In this document: piece after piece, positions 23,356 to 31,703 of the stretch | Layout: the number at the start of each line of letters is the position of its first letter | Numbering within the stretch: position 1 is the first letter of the stretch | Assembly: GCA_017442785.1 (NCBI GenBank) | Contig: JAFRZB010000007.1 | Coordinates: forward strand, 1-42,372 | Length of the DNA stretch: 42,372 nt | Direction: 5' to 3' | Source: Bacillota bacterium | GTDB lineage: Bacteria > Bacillota > Clostridia > Peptostreptococcales > Anaerovoracaceae | Position numbers and translations under genes: made by a program | The notes under the pieces: model-generated | The model's input: the letters and a program-made list of their open reading frames with translations, nothing else | Database searches by the model: none | What the model was told of the DNA's origin: nothing

Positions 23356-24765
23356 TTATTTGCCTTCGGTCCTTGCATCGATCTCAGCCTGAGCCTTTGC
23401 AACGTCTTCCTTGGTCGTCTTGTATGCGACAAGGATAAGTACAAATCCTACGATGCAGAAGATCGCCGGCACAAGACCGAACGGAATAGCCATGCCCTGA
23501 CGCTCAGCGCCCTCGAAGACAACGCCCTTTGTCCAGTGAGCTGCGTTGAGGGATGCAGCGATGATGACGCCGCGGAGGAATACGCCTATCTTAAGAGGCA
23601 CATTCTGCAGACCCATGATCCATCCTGACGGGTTCTTTCCTTCCTTTGCGGTGATCATTACTACGGTGTCTGCGTAAAGTCCCGGGAAGGAACCAAGAGC
23701 CATGCCATAGAAGAAGAACGCCAGTGTGATGCAGATCATAACTGTTGTTGCAGAAGAATAGAGGAAGTATACACCGAGAAGGAATACTGCCATGCCGCCC
23801 AGGGAAATGAGTACTGCAAGACGGGTAGATACTTTCTTTACAACGTATCTTGCGCAGTATGCTCCGAGGATACCTGCTATGGATGTGAGCAGAGCATAGG
23901 TGGTCTGATACTGTGTGTACTTTGAAGGATCAGCTACACCATACTCCCAGAAGTATGCAGCTGCGCCCTTGGTTACGAAGTTTACGCACCATTTTGCAAG
24001 GTCTGCGATCATGATCATGATAACGATCGGGTGCTTAATGAGCATTGCGAACATCTGGCCGACGCTCATCTTGTTCTGCTCTGCAAGCTTCTTGGCCTGG
24101 ATAGTAGCCTCGTCTTCCGGCTCTTCGTAACCATCGGAGATCTTGAAGTGGACGAAGTATGTGAGTACCATTACGATACCAAGCACGAACGCGCAGGCAG
24201 CGAACTGGTTCTTTTCACCTACGATTCCGCCGAGCAGGGTGGCGAACGGAAGCCCCAGATAGGAGAACAGGAGAGATCCCACGTTGTTCCAGAGTGCCTT
24301 GCCGGATGCTACGACGCCTCTTTCCTCCGGGGTACGTCCTATTACTGATACCATCGTGTTGTTGGCTACATAGCACAGGTTCCAGCAGAAGTGTGATACT
24401 ATAGCAGCTATCGCGATGATGGCTCCGGCAACTGTCGGGTTTTCTGACAGGCGCAGGAACTGGAATGCGAAGAGGAACGGTACGATCCAGGGTATGATAA
24501 CCAGCCAGGAACGATAACGTCCGTACTTCTTGGGTCTGGTCCCGTTCAGGATCATGCCGTATACCCAGGACAGGCATGCGTCTACGATCGAGAATACGGA
24601 GTTGACAACACCTGCTTCGGTAGCTGTGAATCCGAGCTGGTTTGTCATACACTTCATGAAGTAGAATGTTTCGACGTTGGACATGAGTACGAAACCGCCG
24701 TCGCCGACGCCGTAGAAGGTCTTGACTGCTGTGGTCAATCCTTCCTTACGTTTGAATTCTGCCAT
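23356..24765 (-). CDS. GPH/MFS-type glycoside-cation symporter
   Basis: This 469-residue protein has about twelve membrane segments. The N terminus (YGVGDGGFVLMSNVETFYF) and the loop GTRPKKYGRYRSWLVIIPW fit the GPH (MelB-like) branch of the MFS, which takes up sugars, glycosides or related solutes with a cation. The region PVVASGKALWNN-like (ERGVVASGKALWNNVGSLLF) is also typical. AGGAGG precedes the ATG. The UroD-family gene follows 41 bp downstream, and the PucR-SDR-GH3 operon is divergent. Together they point to import and breakdown of a glycoside (inference). Confidence 0.85.
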   Translation of the reverse strand: MAEFKRKEGLTTAVKTFYGVGDGGFVLMSNVETFYFMKCMTNQLGFTATEAGVVNSVFSIVDACLSWVYGMILNGTRPKKYGRYRSWLVIIPWIVPFLFAFQFLRLSENPTVAGAIIAIAAIVSHFCWNLCYVANNTMVSVIGRTPEERGVVASGKALWNNVGSLLFSYLGLPFATLLGGIVGEKNQFAACAFVLGIVMVLTYFVHFKISDGYEEPEDEATIQAKKLAEQNKMSVGQMFAMLIKHPIVIMIMIADLAKWCVNFVTKGAAAYFWEYGVADPSKYTQYQTTYALLTSIAGILGAYCARYVVKKVSTRLAVLISLGGMAVFLLGVYFLYSSATTVMICITLAFFFYGMALGSFPGLYADTVVMITAKEGKNPSGWIMGLQNVPLKIGVFLRGVIIAASLNAAHWTKGVVFEGAERQGMAIPFGLVPAIFCIVGFVLILVAYKTTKEDVAKAQAEIDARTEGK

Positions 24766-24868
24766 TTTTTCCTCCTAGTTAGAAATAAATGATTGCTGTT
24801 ATGTTTCTCCGGCATCCGGGACCGGAAAAGAACACTGATCCGCGATGTTAATTTTTTATCGCACCCTT

Positions 24869-24897
24869 ATTGTAGAGAGCATTATGAGGCCGGTCAA
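24869..24897 (-). promoter_or_regulatory. Promoter of the transporter-UroD operon
   Basis: On the minus strand, -35 TTGACC (24892-24897) and -10 TACAAT (24869-24874) are exactly 17 bp apart. Confidence 0.7.
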
Positions 24898-24906
24898 TAT
24901 AATTGA
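24894..24906. promoter_or_regulatory. Candidate operator TCAATATAATTGA
   Basis: A perfect 13-bp palindrome (TCAAT-ATA-ATTGA) overlaps the -35 box of the leftward promoter and lies about 43 bp upstream of the rightward -35 box. It is a plausible binding site for the adjacent PucR-type regulator. Confidence 0.5.
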
Positions 24907-24948
24907 TTCCAAACTTCTCTTTTTCCTTATTTTGATACTATTGCCGTA

Positions 24949-24977
24949 TTGTCTTTCCTCATTTTTGCGGATATAAT
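24949..24977 (+). promoter_or_regulatory. Promoter of the PucR-SDR-GH3 operon
   Basis: -35 TTGTCT (24949-24954) and -10 TATAAT (24972-24977) are 17 bp apart. The -10 lies 18 bp from the start codon. Confidence 0.65.
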
Positions 24978-24995
24978 AATTCCGAGGTGAATAAC

Positions 24996-26555
24996 ATGGA
25001 AAACGCGCATACGAACACCAATAGCCCGAAAATCAGCCGTATCCTGCTAAATACGCAGATGATAGCTGACGAGCTCATCGACAAGCAGTGGACGTTTCTC
25101 CTCAATTCAAAGGACAGGACCCCGTCGATCCACAGCTTTGAGCTCTATGCAGGTCAGAGCGGATTCAGGGACGGTGTGATCTACATACTTCCGCGGGGCA
25201 GAGCCAAGGGCTTCCCCGTGGACAGATACACTTACATAACGTCCGAGAACATATTCGGAACGGCTCCGCACATAAGGAACGCGGACAGAACGGATCAGGA
25301 GCTGATAAACGCCCTGATAGACATCTTCGACCGCTACCACCAGATGGAGGCGGATATAAACAGCGTGCTCGTATGCAACGGAACCCTGAGCGACCTCTGC
25401 CGGGTGGGGATAAGGTATTTCAAGAACCCCGTCTACATACACGACAGCATGTTCACCGTAATAGCGCTGCCGGAGTATAAGGAAGGCATGCTGCAGTTCG
25501 AGCGCTTTGAAGACGGCAACATACACGTTCCGCTGTGGCTGATCAACGAGTTCAAGTTCGACGAGGCCTACCACGAGACCCTCACCAAAAGAGAAGCGGG
25601 CATCTGGGGCAAGGACCAGTTCCCCAGGAACATGCGGAGCCTCTACGTAAACATCTGGGACGGAAACCACTACAACGGAAGGCTCCTTATAAACGAGCTG
25701 GACTCGCCGCTTAAGCCCGGGCAGTTCCGCATGGCGGAGATGTTCGGGGAATACGTCAAGATAATAATGCACAGGGACCAGCAGCCTCAGAAGCACTACA
25801 CGGACTACGAGGATACCGTAAAGCTGCTGATAAGCGGACAGACCCCGAGCTCCAGGGACGTAAGGGCCATACTGGACATTCTCAGCTGGGAGGAAGAGGA
25901 TTCCTACCTCTGCCTTAAGATACGCAGCCAGAACCAGGCACTTCCCATAAGATCCGACTCCGCGTTAAGGAGCCAGCTTACCGTCACCTTCCCCGGAAGC
26001 TTCGAGTTCTTCCACGAGCAGAGCCTGTGCATGATAATAAACTATACCAAGGACAGCAGAGACGTGGAGGAGATAAAGTCCGCCATGGCCTCCGTGGTAA
26101 GGGACAGCTACATGTACTGCGGAATCTCCTACCCCATCAGAGGGCTGTATAACATAAAGACGGGCTTTGCGCAGGCAGACATTACGCTCAGCCACATAGA
26201 GGACACCAAGGACCGCTGGCTGATGCTCTTCGGGGAATGCGCCCTGGACTACATGATAAGCAAGGCTACACAGGACATGCCGGCAGTAAGCCTTGCCGCG
26301 CCTGTGCTGATAAAGCTCAGGACGATAGACCGCCAGAAGAACACGGATTACTACAACACACTGCGCACTTTCCTCAAAAATGAGAGGAGCATACCAAAGA
26401 CATCCGAGGAGCTTATAATCCACAGGACCACGCTGCAGTACAGGCTGGAGAAGATACAGGAGCTTATTAAGCTCAACCTCGAAAATGCGGACGTAAGGCT
26501 GTACCTTAAAATGTCGTTCAAGATAATGGATATGGTAAACAAGGAGGCCGTATGA
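24996..26555 (+). CDS. PucR-family transcriptional regulator
   Basis: This 519-residue regulator has a sensory N-terminal part, a GGDEF-like central region and a C-terminal PucR-type HTH (about 460-515: KTSEELIIHRTTLQYRLEKI). The family activates catabolic operons in response to their substrates. GAGGTGA sits 5 nt before ATG 24996; a GTG three codons upstream (24987) lies within that ribosome site and is unlikely. Its stop overlaps the SDR start as ATGA. It is probably the regulator of both divergent operons, acting at the palindrome in the shared control region. Confidence 0.85.
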   Translation: MENAHTNTNSPKISRILLNTQMIADELIDKQWTFLLNSKDRTPSIHSFELYAGQSGFRDGVIYILPRGRAKGFPVDRYTYITSENIFGTAPHIRNADRTDQELINALIDIFDRYHQMEADINSVLVCNGTLSDLCRVGIRYFKNPVYIHDSMFTVIALPEYKEGMLQFERFEDGNIHVPLWLINEFKFDEAYHETLTKREAGIWGKDQFPRNMRSLYVNIWDGNHYNGRLLINELDSPLKPGQFRMAEMFGEYVKIIMHRDQQPQKHYTDYEDTVKLLISGQTPSSRDVRAILDILSWEEEDSYLCLKIRSQNQALPIRSDSALRSQLTVTFPGSFEFFHEQSLCMIINYTKDSRDVEEIKSAMASVVRDSYMYCGISYPIRGLYNIKTGFAQADITLSHIEDTKDRWLMLFGECALDYMISKATQDMPAVSLAAPVLIKLRTIDRQKNTDYYNTLRTFLKNERSIPKTSEELIIHRTTLQYRLEKIQELIKLNLENADVRLYLKMSFKIMDMVNKEAV

Positions 26556-27313
26556 ACATAGCAGTCGTAACAGGAGCCTCTTCCGGAATGGGAAGAGAGC
26601 TGGTGCTGGCGGCAGACAGAGAATATTCCCCGGACGAGATATGGGTGATAGCCAGAAGAGAAGAACGCCTTAAGGAGCTGGCCTCTGAATGCAGGGCTTC
26701 CGTAAGAGTGCTGGCCATGGACCTTTCGATAAAGGAGAGCTTCGATAAGTACAAGGCCCTGCTCGAAGCCGAGGCGCCGGACATCAGGCTCCTGATAAAC
26801 GCCGCGGGCTACGGTTTTTTCGGGGCCTTCGAAGACCTGGAGCTGGACGGGCAGCTGGGGATAGCCGAGCTAAACGACAAGGCCCTTACGGCAATGTGCT
26901 ACCTGTCTCTTCCCTTCATGAAGAGCGGCAGCAGCATAATTAACCTCGGCTCCAACTCCGCCTGGCAGCCGGTGCCGTACATGGCGGTATACGCTGCAAG
27001 CAAGGCCTACGTGCTCAGCTTTTCCAGGGCTCTGGGAAGGGAGCTCAAAGGACGGGGCATACACGTGATGTGCGTCTGCCCGGGCTGGGTAAAGACAGAG
27101 TTCATGGAACGCGCCGTAAGGGACGACACGGTAAACTACTTCGACCGCTGGTATACCGCAAAGGAAGTTGCGGATCAGGCCATGAAGGACCTTAAAAAAA
27201 AGAAGAGCGTATCCATACTCGGTGCGCCTGTAAGAAGGCAGGTCCGCCTGGTAAAGCATCTGCCGGTGGACATGGTGATGGATACCTGGTGCAAACAGCA
27301 GGGAAAGGAATAG
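26552..27313 (+). CDS. Short-chain dehydrogenase/reductase (SDR)
   Basis: This 253-residue NAD(P)-dependent oxidoreductase has the classical motifs TGASSGMG (7-14), NAAGYG near 85-91, a catalytic Ser around 134 (GSNSAW) and Tyr147-x3-Lys151 (YAASK). The PG motif CPGWVKTEF follows. It interconverts an alcohol and a ketone; the substrate is unknown. Translation is coupled to the PucR gene by a 4-bp overlap, and the GH3 gene starts 3 bp after its stop. It may act on the aglycone or sugar released by the GH3 enzyme. Confidence 0.88.
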   Translation: MNIAVVTGASSGMGRELVLAADREYSPDEIWVIARREERLKELASECRASVRVLAMDLSIKESFDKYKALLEAEAPDIRLLINAAGYGFFGAFEDLELDGQLGIAELNDKALTAMCYLSLPFMKSGSSIINLGSNSAWQPVPYMAVYAASKAYVLSFSRALGRELKGRGIHVMCVCPGWVKTEFMERAVRDDTVNYFDRWYTAKEVADQAMKDLKKKKSVSILGAPVRRQVRLVKHLPVDMVMDTWCKQQGKE

Positions 27314-27316
27314 CTC

Positions 27317-29701
27317 ATGGACGAAACCCTTAAGAAGAACGCCGGGATCGTAAGAAAGCTCGCCGCGGAATGCACCCTGTTCCTTAAGATGGACGGGAGC
27401 TTTCCCCTTAAGGATCCGTGCAGGCTGGCGCTGTTCGGAAACGGGGCCAGGAACACCGTGCGCGGAGGCACGGGCTCGGGCGAGGTATATTCGGACGATA
27501 TAGTAAACATGGAGGACGGCCTTAAGGCCGCAGGCTTTGATATAACCACCTCCGGGTGGCTCGACAGCTACGACAGGATAATGGAGGAAGAGCGCGCAAA
27601 GTGGCTCAGGGAACTGAAAAAGCAGCACCGCGGCATCAAGGGCATATTCAGCATTATGGGCGCCGTGATGCCTGAGCCCGACTACGAGCTGCCTACAGAC
27701 TACCCTGCGGATGCCTGCGTCTATGTGCTCTCGAGAGTATGCGGGGAAGGAAACGACCGTTCCCCGGTGCGCGGAGACATACTGCTGACTGAGACAGAGG
27801 TAAGGGACATACTTGAGCTCAGCGGAAGGTTCGAAAAGTTCCTCCTGGTACTCAATACCGGAGGACCGGTGGACCTTTCCGAAGTACAGGACGTAAGGAA
27901 CATACTGCTGTTCTCGCAGCTCGGTCCATCCTCAGGGGACATACTGGCTGACATACTGCTTGGAAAGAGCATCCCTTCCGGAAAGCTCGCGGCCTCCTGG
28001 CCCGCGTGGAAGGACAGTCCGAACACGGACTTCGGAGATCCGGACGAGACCCGCTACGAGGAAGGAATATACGTAGGCTACAGGTATTACGACACCGCAG
28101 GGATAAAGCCCCTGTATCCTTTTGGCTTCGGCCTGTCTTATACCGACTTTTTGATAGGGAACGCGAAGGTCAACGTTACGGGAAGCACGGTCAGCGTATC
28201 GGCGAAGGTAAGAAACACCGGAGGCTTTGCCGGAAAGGAGGTGCTGCAGATTTACGTCTCGGTGCCCGACGGAAAGCTGGACCAGCCATACCAGGCTCTG
28301 GCGGCGTTCTGCAAGACGCCCCTGCTTAAGCCGGGAGAGGAATGCACCGCAAATGCATCCTTCGATCTTAAAGACCTCGCATCCTTCGACGAAGATACCG
28401 CCTCCTACATGCTGGAGGCAGGAAGATACACAGTGCGCGTAGGAGACTCCTCTGCGGACACTGAGCCTGTTGCCGCACTCAACCTGAATGAGACAGTAAC
28501 TGTCCTTAAGGCAAAGAACGTATTCGGAGACTGCGGCTTTAAGGACATTAAGCCGGAGAAGAAGCCCCGCGCGGCGGAGGATGTCCCGGAGATATTCATA
28601 GATCCTTCAGTCTTCAAAACGGAGACCGTAAACTACGGCAAGACATATGACACGGATCCTATAGCAGAAGGCCTGGCCGACGAAGAGCTCTGCCTTACGG
28701 CAATAGGAAGCTTCGGCAGCAGCCCCTTGAGCATCATAGGGAACGCCTCGTCAAAGGTGGCAGGAGCCGCCGGGGAGACCACGCCGAGGCTGGAGGATAA
28801 AGGCATCCCCTGCCTGGTCTGCGCGGACGGGCCCGCTGGCCTGCGCCTTGAGCGCGAATACTACAGGGACGAAAAAGGCATACACGCGGTAAACAACGAC
28901 ACGGCGGGCATGCTTAAGGAATTCCTGCCTGCTCCGATTGCAAGGCTCATAGGAAAGCCGAAAAAGTTAAAGCCCGGCACGGAAGTCATGTCCCAGCGCT
29001 GCACCATGATACCTACAGCCACGGCCGTGGCGCAGTCCTTCGACGCTGAGCTTGCGGAAAAGCTGGGCAGGATAGTCGGAAGCGAGATGGAAAGGTACGG
29101 CGTGGACCTGTGGCTGGCCCCCGCCATGAACATACACAGGGACATGCGCTGCGGAAGGAACTTCGAGTATTACTCCGAGGATCCGCTCGTATCCGGAAAG
29201 ATGGCTGCAGCCATGACGCGCGGCGTTCAGTCCCACCCGGGAAGATATGCCACGATAAAGCATTTTGCGGCTAACAACCAGGAGACCAACCGCTACGGCA
29301 GCAACTCCCTCGTCTCGGAGAGAGCTCTCAGGGAGATATACCTGAAGGGCTTCGGGATCTGCGTGCGTGAGGCTGCCCCGGGCGCGGTGATGACCTCCTA
29401 CAACCTGATAAACGGCACCCATACCGCCTGCCACAAAGGGCTCATAGAGGACGTCCTGCGGGCGGAGTTCGGTTTTGAGGGCCTTGTGATGACAGACTGG
29501 CTGGTGCGCATTGCGATGGGCGGCGGAAAGTATCCGCTTCCGGAGCCCTTTGAGATAGCAGCTGCCGGAGGGGACATCCTGATGCCCGGAAGCAAGGCGG
29601 AATACAAGGCGCTTCTGAAAGCGCTGAAGGACGAAAAGATAAGCCGCAGGCAGCTTGAGATAAACGCTTCCCGGATAATAAAAACAGCGCCGGGGCGGTA
29701 A
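27317..29701 (+). CDS. Domain-permuted GH3 family glycosidase (beta-glucosidase-like)
   Basis: This 794-residue enzyme has its GH3 domains in reversed order. The alpha/beta C-terminal-type domain comes first (about 30-290; LALFGNGARNTVRGG), then a fibronectin III-like domain (about 310-385; GKEVLQIYVSVPDG), and the catalytic TIM barrel last (about 430-790). Barrel motifs are RCGRNFEYYSEDP, the KHFAANNQETNR motif near 648 and Asp727 in VMTDW, the expected nucleophile. Reversed order is known for some Ruminococcus and Butyrivibrio beta-glucosidases. With no signal peptide it acts inside the cell on imported glycosides, fitting the nearby GPH transporter. Sugar specificity is not readable. Confidence 0.9.
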   Translation: MDETLKKNAGIVRKLAAECTLFLKMDGSFPLKDPCRLALFGNGARNTVRGGTGSGEVYSDDIVNMEDGLKAAGFDITTSGWLDSYDRIMEEERAKWLRELKKQHRGIKGIFSIMGAVMPEPDYELPTDYPADACVYVLSRVCGEGNDRSPVRGDILLTETEVRDILELSGRFEKFLLVLNTGGPVDLSEVQDVRNILLFSQLGPSSGDILADILLGKSIPSGKLAASWPAWKDSPNTDFGDPDETRYEEGIYVGYRYYDTAGIKPLYPFGFGLSYTDFLIGNAKVNVTGSTVSVSAKVRNTGGFAGKEVLQIYVSVPDGKLDQPYQALAAFCKTPLLKPGEECTANASFDLKDLASFDEDTASYMLEAGRYTVRVGDSSADTEPVAALNLNETVTVLKAKNVFGDCGFKDIKPEKKPRAAEDVPEIFIDPSVFKTETVNYGKTYDTDPIAEGLADEELCLTAIGSFGSSPLSIIGNASSKVAGAAGETTPRLEDKGIPCLVCADGPAGLRLEREYYRDEKGIHAVNNDTAGMLKEFLPAPIARLIGKPKKLKPGTEVMSQRCTMIPTATAVAQSFDAELAEKLGRIVGSEMERYGVDLWLAPAMNIHRDMRCGRNFEYYSEDPLVSGKMAAAMTRGVQSHPGRYATIKHFAANNQETNRYGSNSLVSERALREIYLKGFGICVREAAPGAVMTSYNLINGTHTACHKGLIEDVLRAEFGFEGLVMTDWLVRIAMGGGKYPLPEPFEIAAAGGDILMPGSKAEYKALLKALKDEKISRRQLEINASRIIKTAPGR

Positions 29702-29719
29702 CAGGACCTTTCCCGGCGC
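29687..29719. terminator. Possible hairpin between convergent GH3 and sigH genes
   Basis: GCGCCGGG (29687-29694) and CCCGGCGC (29712-29719) pair across the GH3 stop codon. There is no T tract directly after it, so its activity as a terminator is uncertain. Confidence 0.4.
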
Positions 29720-29743
29720 CGTAATGCGCTGTGCTTTATTCTT

Positions 29744-30358
29744 TTACAGCTTCTGGAGCTTCTCGCGTATGCGCTGGATGGCGTTGTCGATCTGCTTGGG
29801 GCTCTTAGCCAGCATTTCGGCTATCTCGCGGTAGTTCTTGCCCTGGGTGAGGTATTTTATCGTCGCGTGCTCAAGCTTGCTGAAAGAGACGTTTTTATTG
29901 CTCATGATGATGTTCAGAAGCTCGGTCTTGATGGCGACCTCTGCGGGATCGCTGCCTTCGCCTGCGGGGATGGTCTCTCCGAGGGTGGCTCCGCCCGCGG
30001 TGGTATCCACGCTCCAGGAGATGGGCTGATCGAGGGAGATGGCGTCATTGAGCGGACCGTGCTTTTCGCGGCTTGCGCTTCTTACCGCGGAGATTATCTG
30101 GCGGGTGATGCATACGTACGCGAAGTTGGAGAAAGAGCCCTGCTCTTCCTTATAACCTCTGATGGCCTTTACAAGGCCTATCATTCCCTCCTGGACCACG
30201 TCGTCGCGGTCTCCTCCCACTATGTAATAGATGGCGGCTCTGGAGAGCACCATGTCCTTGAATCTGGTGAGCAGGTACTCTTCTGCCTCAGCGTCGCCGT
30301 TCTGAGCCTGCAGCGCCAGCTGCTCGTCCGTAAGCGCGGTATACTTGTTCTCTGCCAT
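29744..30358 (-). CDS. sigH: SigH-type RNA polymerase sigma factor
   Basis: This 204-residue sigma-70-family factor has region 2 (LLTRFKDMVLSRAAIYYIVGGDRDDVVQEGMIGLVKAIRGY-type motifs, about 28-70) and region 4 with an HTH (YLTQGKNYREIAEMLAKSPKQIDNAIQRIREKL, about 170-202). SigH governs entry into sporulation, stationary phase or competence in Bacillota. Its place after mrnC and rlmB is conserved in Clostridia. AAGGAG precedes the ATG. It is the last gene of the leftward housekeeping block. Confidence 0.88.
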   Translation of the reverse strand: MAENKYTALTDEQLALQAQNGDAEAEEYLLTRFKDMVLSRAAIYYIVGGDRDDVVQEGMIGLVKAIRGYKEEQGSFSNFAYVCITRQIISAVRSASREKHGPLNDAISLDQPISWSVDTTAGGATLGETIPAGEGSDPAEVAIKTELLNIIMSNKNVSFSKLEHATIKYLTQGKNYREIAEMLAKSPKQIDNAIQRIREKLQKL

Positions 30359-30380
30359 TGTTTTTCTCCTTTTACACCTT

Positions 30381-31262
30381 TTATTTCTGACGTCTCTGCC
30401 TGGCAGCCTCGAAAAGGACTATGGCCGCCGCGTTTGACGCGTTAAGCGAATTCACGTGCCCGTGCATGGGTATGGATACTATGTAATCGCTCTTGTCCCT
30501 GAGGTTTTTGGACACGCCGTGTCCCTCCCCTCCTATGATAAGAGCCAGCGGGCCCTTAAGGTCCGACGTGGCGAAGTCCGTTCCGTCCATGTCCACTGCC
30601 GCTATCCAAAGGCCCTTGGACTTGAGAAGGTCTATGCAGCGGGAAAGGTTCCCAGCCTTGGCTACCGGGACGTACTCTATGGCGCCTGCCGATGCCTTTG
30701 CAACGGTCTCGGTAAGCGTTACGGAGCGTCTGGACGGGATTATTATCCCGTGAGCGCCCGCAGCATCCGCCGAGCGCAGTATTGCTCCCAGGTTGTGCGG
30801 ATCCTCAAGCTCGTCCAGCACCACCACCAGAGGATCCTCTCCCCTGGCCTTTGCCGCCGCCAGAATGTCCTCTACACCCACATACTTATGGGCTGCGGCG
30901 TAGGCCGCTATGCCCTGGTGAGACTTTCCGGGAGCGAGCTTGTCAAGGACAAGCTTGTCCACGTACTGCACCGGTATGCCGTTGTCCCTGGCAAGGCCTG
31001 CTATCACCCTGGCGGAACCTTCGGCATCCTTTTGCATCAGTATCTTGTCTATGGGCCTGCCTGCCTTTATGGCCTCGCTTATGGGATTCCTTCCGATAAG
31101 CAGGTTGGGATTCTCCTCGGCGCGCACAGGCGTCCTGCCCTGCGCAGCGGGTCTTCCCTTTGCTGCCGGAGCAACACCCCTTGCAGCAGTCCTTCTTTTA
31201 GCCGCCGGTCTTTCCGGCTTTTCGTATTTAGGCCCCGTCCTGGGGTTATCTCTCTTAGGCAT
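30381..31262 (-). CDS. rlmB: 23S rRNA (guanosine-2'-O-)-methyltransferase, TrmH/RlmB family
   Basis: This 293-residue SPOUT methyltransferase has the family motifs 1 to 3: DPHNLGAILRSADAAG near 165, LALIIGGEGHGVS near 240 and SIPMHGHVNSLNASNA near 265. It modifies G2251-type guanosine in the 23S rRNA P loop using SAM. The N-terminal 45 residues form a basic Ala/Arg/Pro-rich tail, longer than usual, before the RNA-binding domain. It overlaps mrnC by 8 bp, so the pair is co-translated. Confidence 0.88.
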   Translation of the reverse strand: MPKRDNPRTGPKYEKPERPAAKRRTAARGVAPAAKGRPAAQGRTPVRAEENPNLLIGRNPISEAIKAGRPIDKILMQKDAEGSARVIAGLARDNGIPVQYVDKLVLDKLAPGKSHQGIAAYAAAHKYVGVEDILAAAKARGEDPLVVVLDELEDPHNLGAILRSADAAGAHGIIIPSRRSVTLTETVAKASAGAIEYVPVAKAGNLSRCIDLLKSKGLWIAAVDMDGTDFATSDLKGPLALIIGGEGHGVSKNLRDKSDYIVSIPMHGHVNSLNASNAAAIVLFEAARQRRQK

Positions 31263-31665
31263 CTTCTCCGCCCTCCGCGGCCTCCGTAAGCTCCGCAGCC
31301 TTCCTTACTATCTCAGCCAGCCTGTCCTCCCTGCCGGATGCCCTGAGGTATCCCAGAAGGGCCTCGAACGCTGTAGCCCACTTGTATTCCAGCGGATCCG
31401 CATTCTTTGGCTTGGTGGCTATCCTGTGGTTGTGAGCTCTTCTTGCGAGAGCCTCCTCGTCCTCCGTAAGCAGATGCTCCGCAAGCAGCACCTGCATCAC
31501 ATGAGCCTGCGCGGAAGCCTTTACGTACCTTACGCACTCCTTGTGCAGCCTGTCCGCGCGGACCAGCCCGCGCGCCAGCACATGCTCCCTTATATACAGC
31601 TCGTACACGGCGTCGCCCAGAAAGGCCAGCGCCAGAGCGTCCATCTGCTTAGGCTCTGTCTGCAT
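31255..31665 (-). CDS. mrnC: Mini-ribonuclease III
   Basis: This 136-residue RNase III-like catalytic domain has no dsRNA-binding domain. The signature MDALALAFLGDAVYELYIREHV holds the conserved Asp/Glu of the first motif, and EALLGYLRASGREDRL the second. Mini-III matures the 23S rRNA ends in Bacillota. It lies between cysS (38 bp upstream) and rlmB, the standard arrangement. The start has only an AAGGGA site 9 nt before. Confidence 0.88.
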   Translation of the reverse strand: MQTEPKQMDALALAFLGDAVYELYIREHVLARGLVRADRLHKECVRYVKASAQAHVMQVLLAEHLLTEDEEALARRAHNHRIATKPKNADPLEYKWATAFEALLGYLRASGREDRLAEIVRKAAELTEAAEGGEDA

Positions 31666-31703
31666 TGTTAAGAAGGTCCCTTAAAAATCCGGTCTTAGCA
31701 GGC

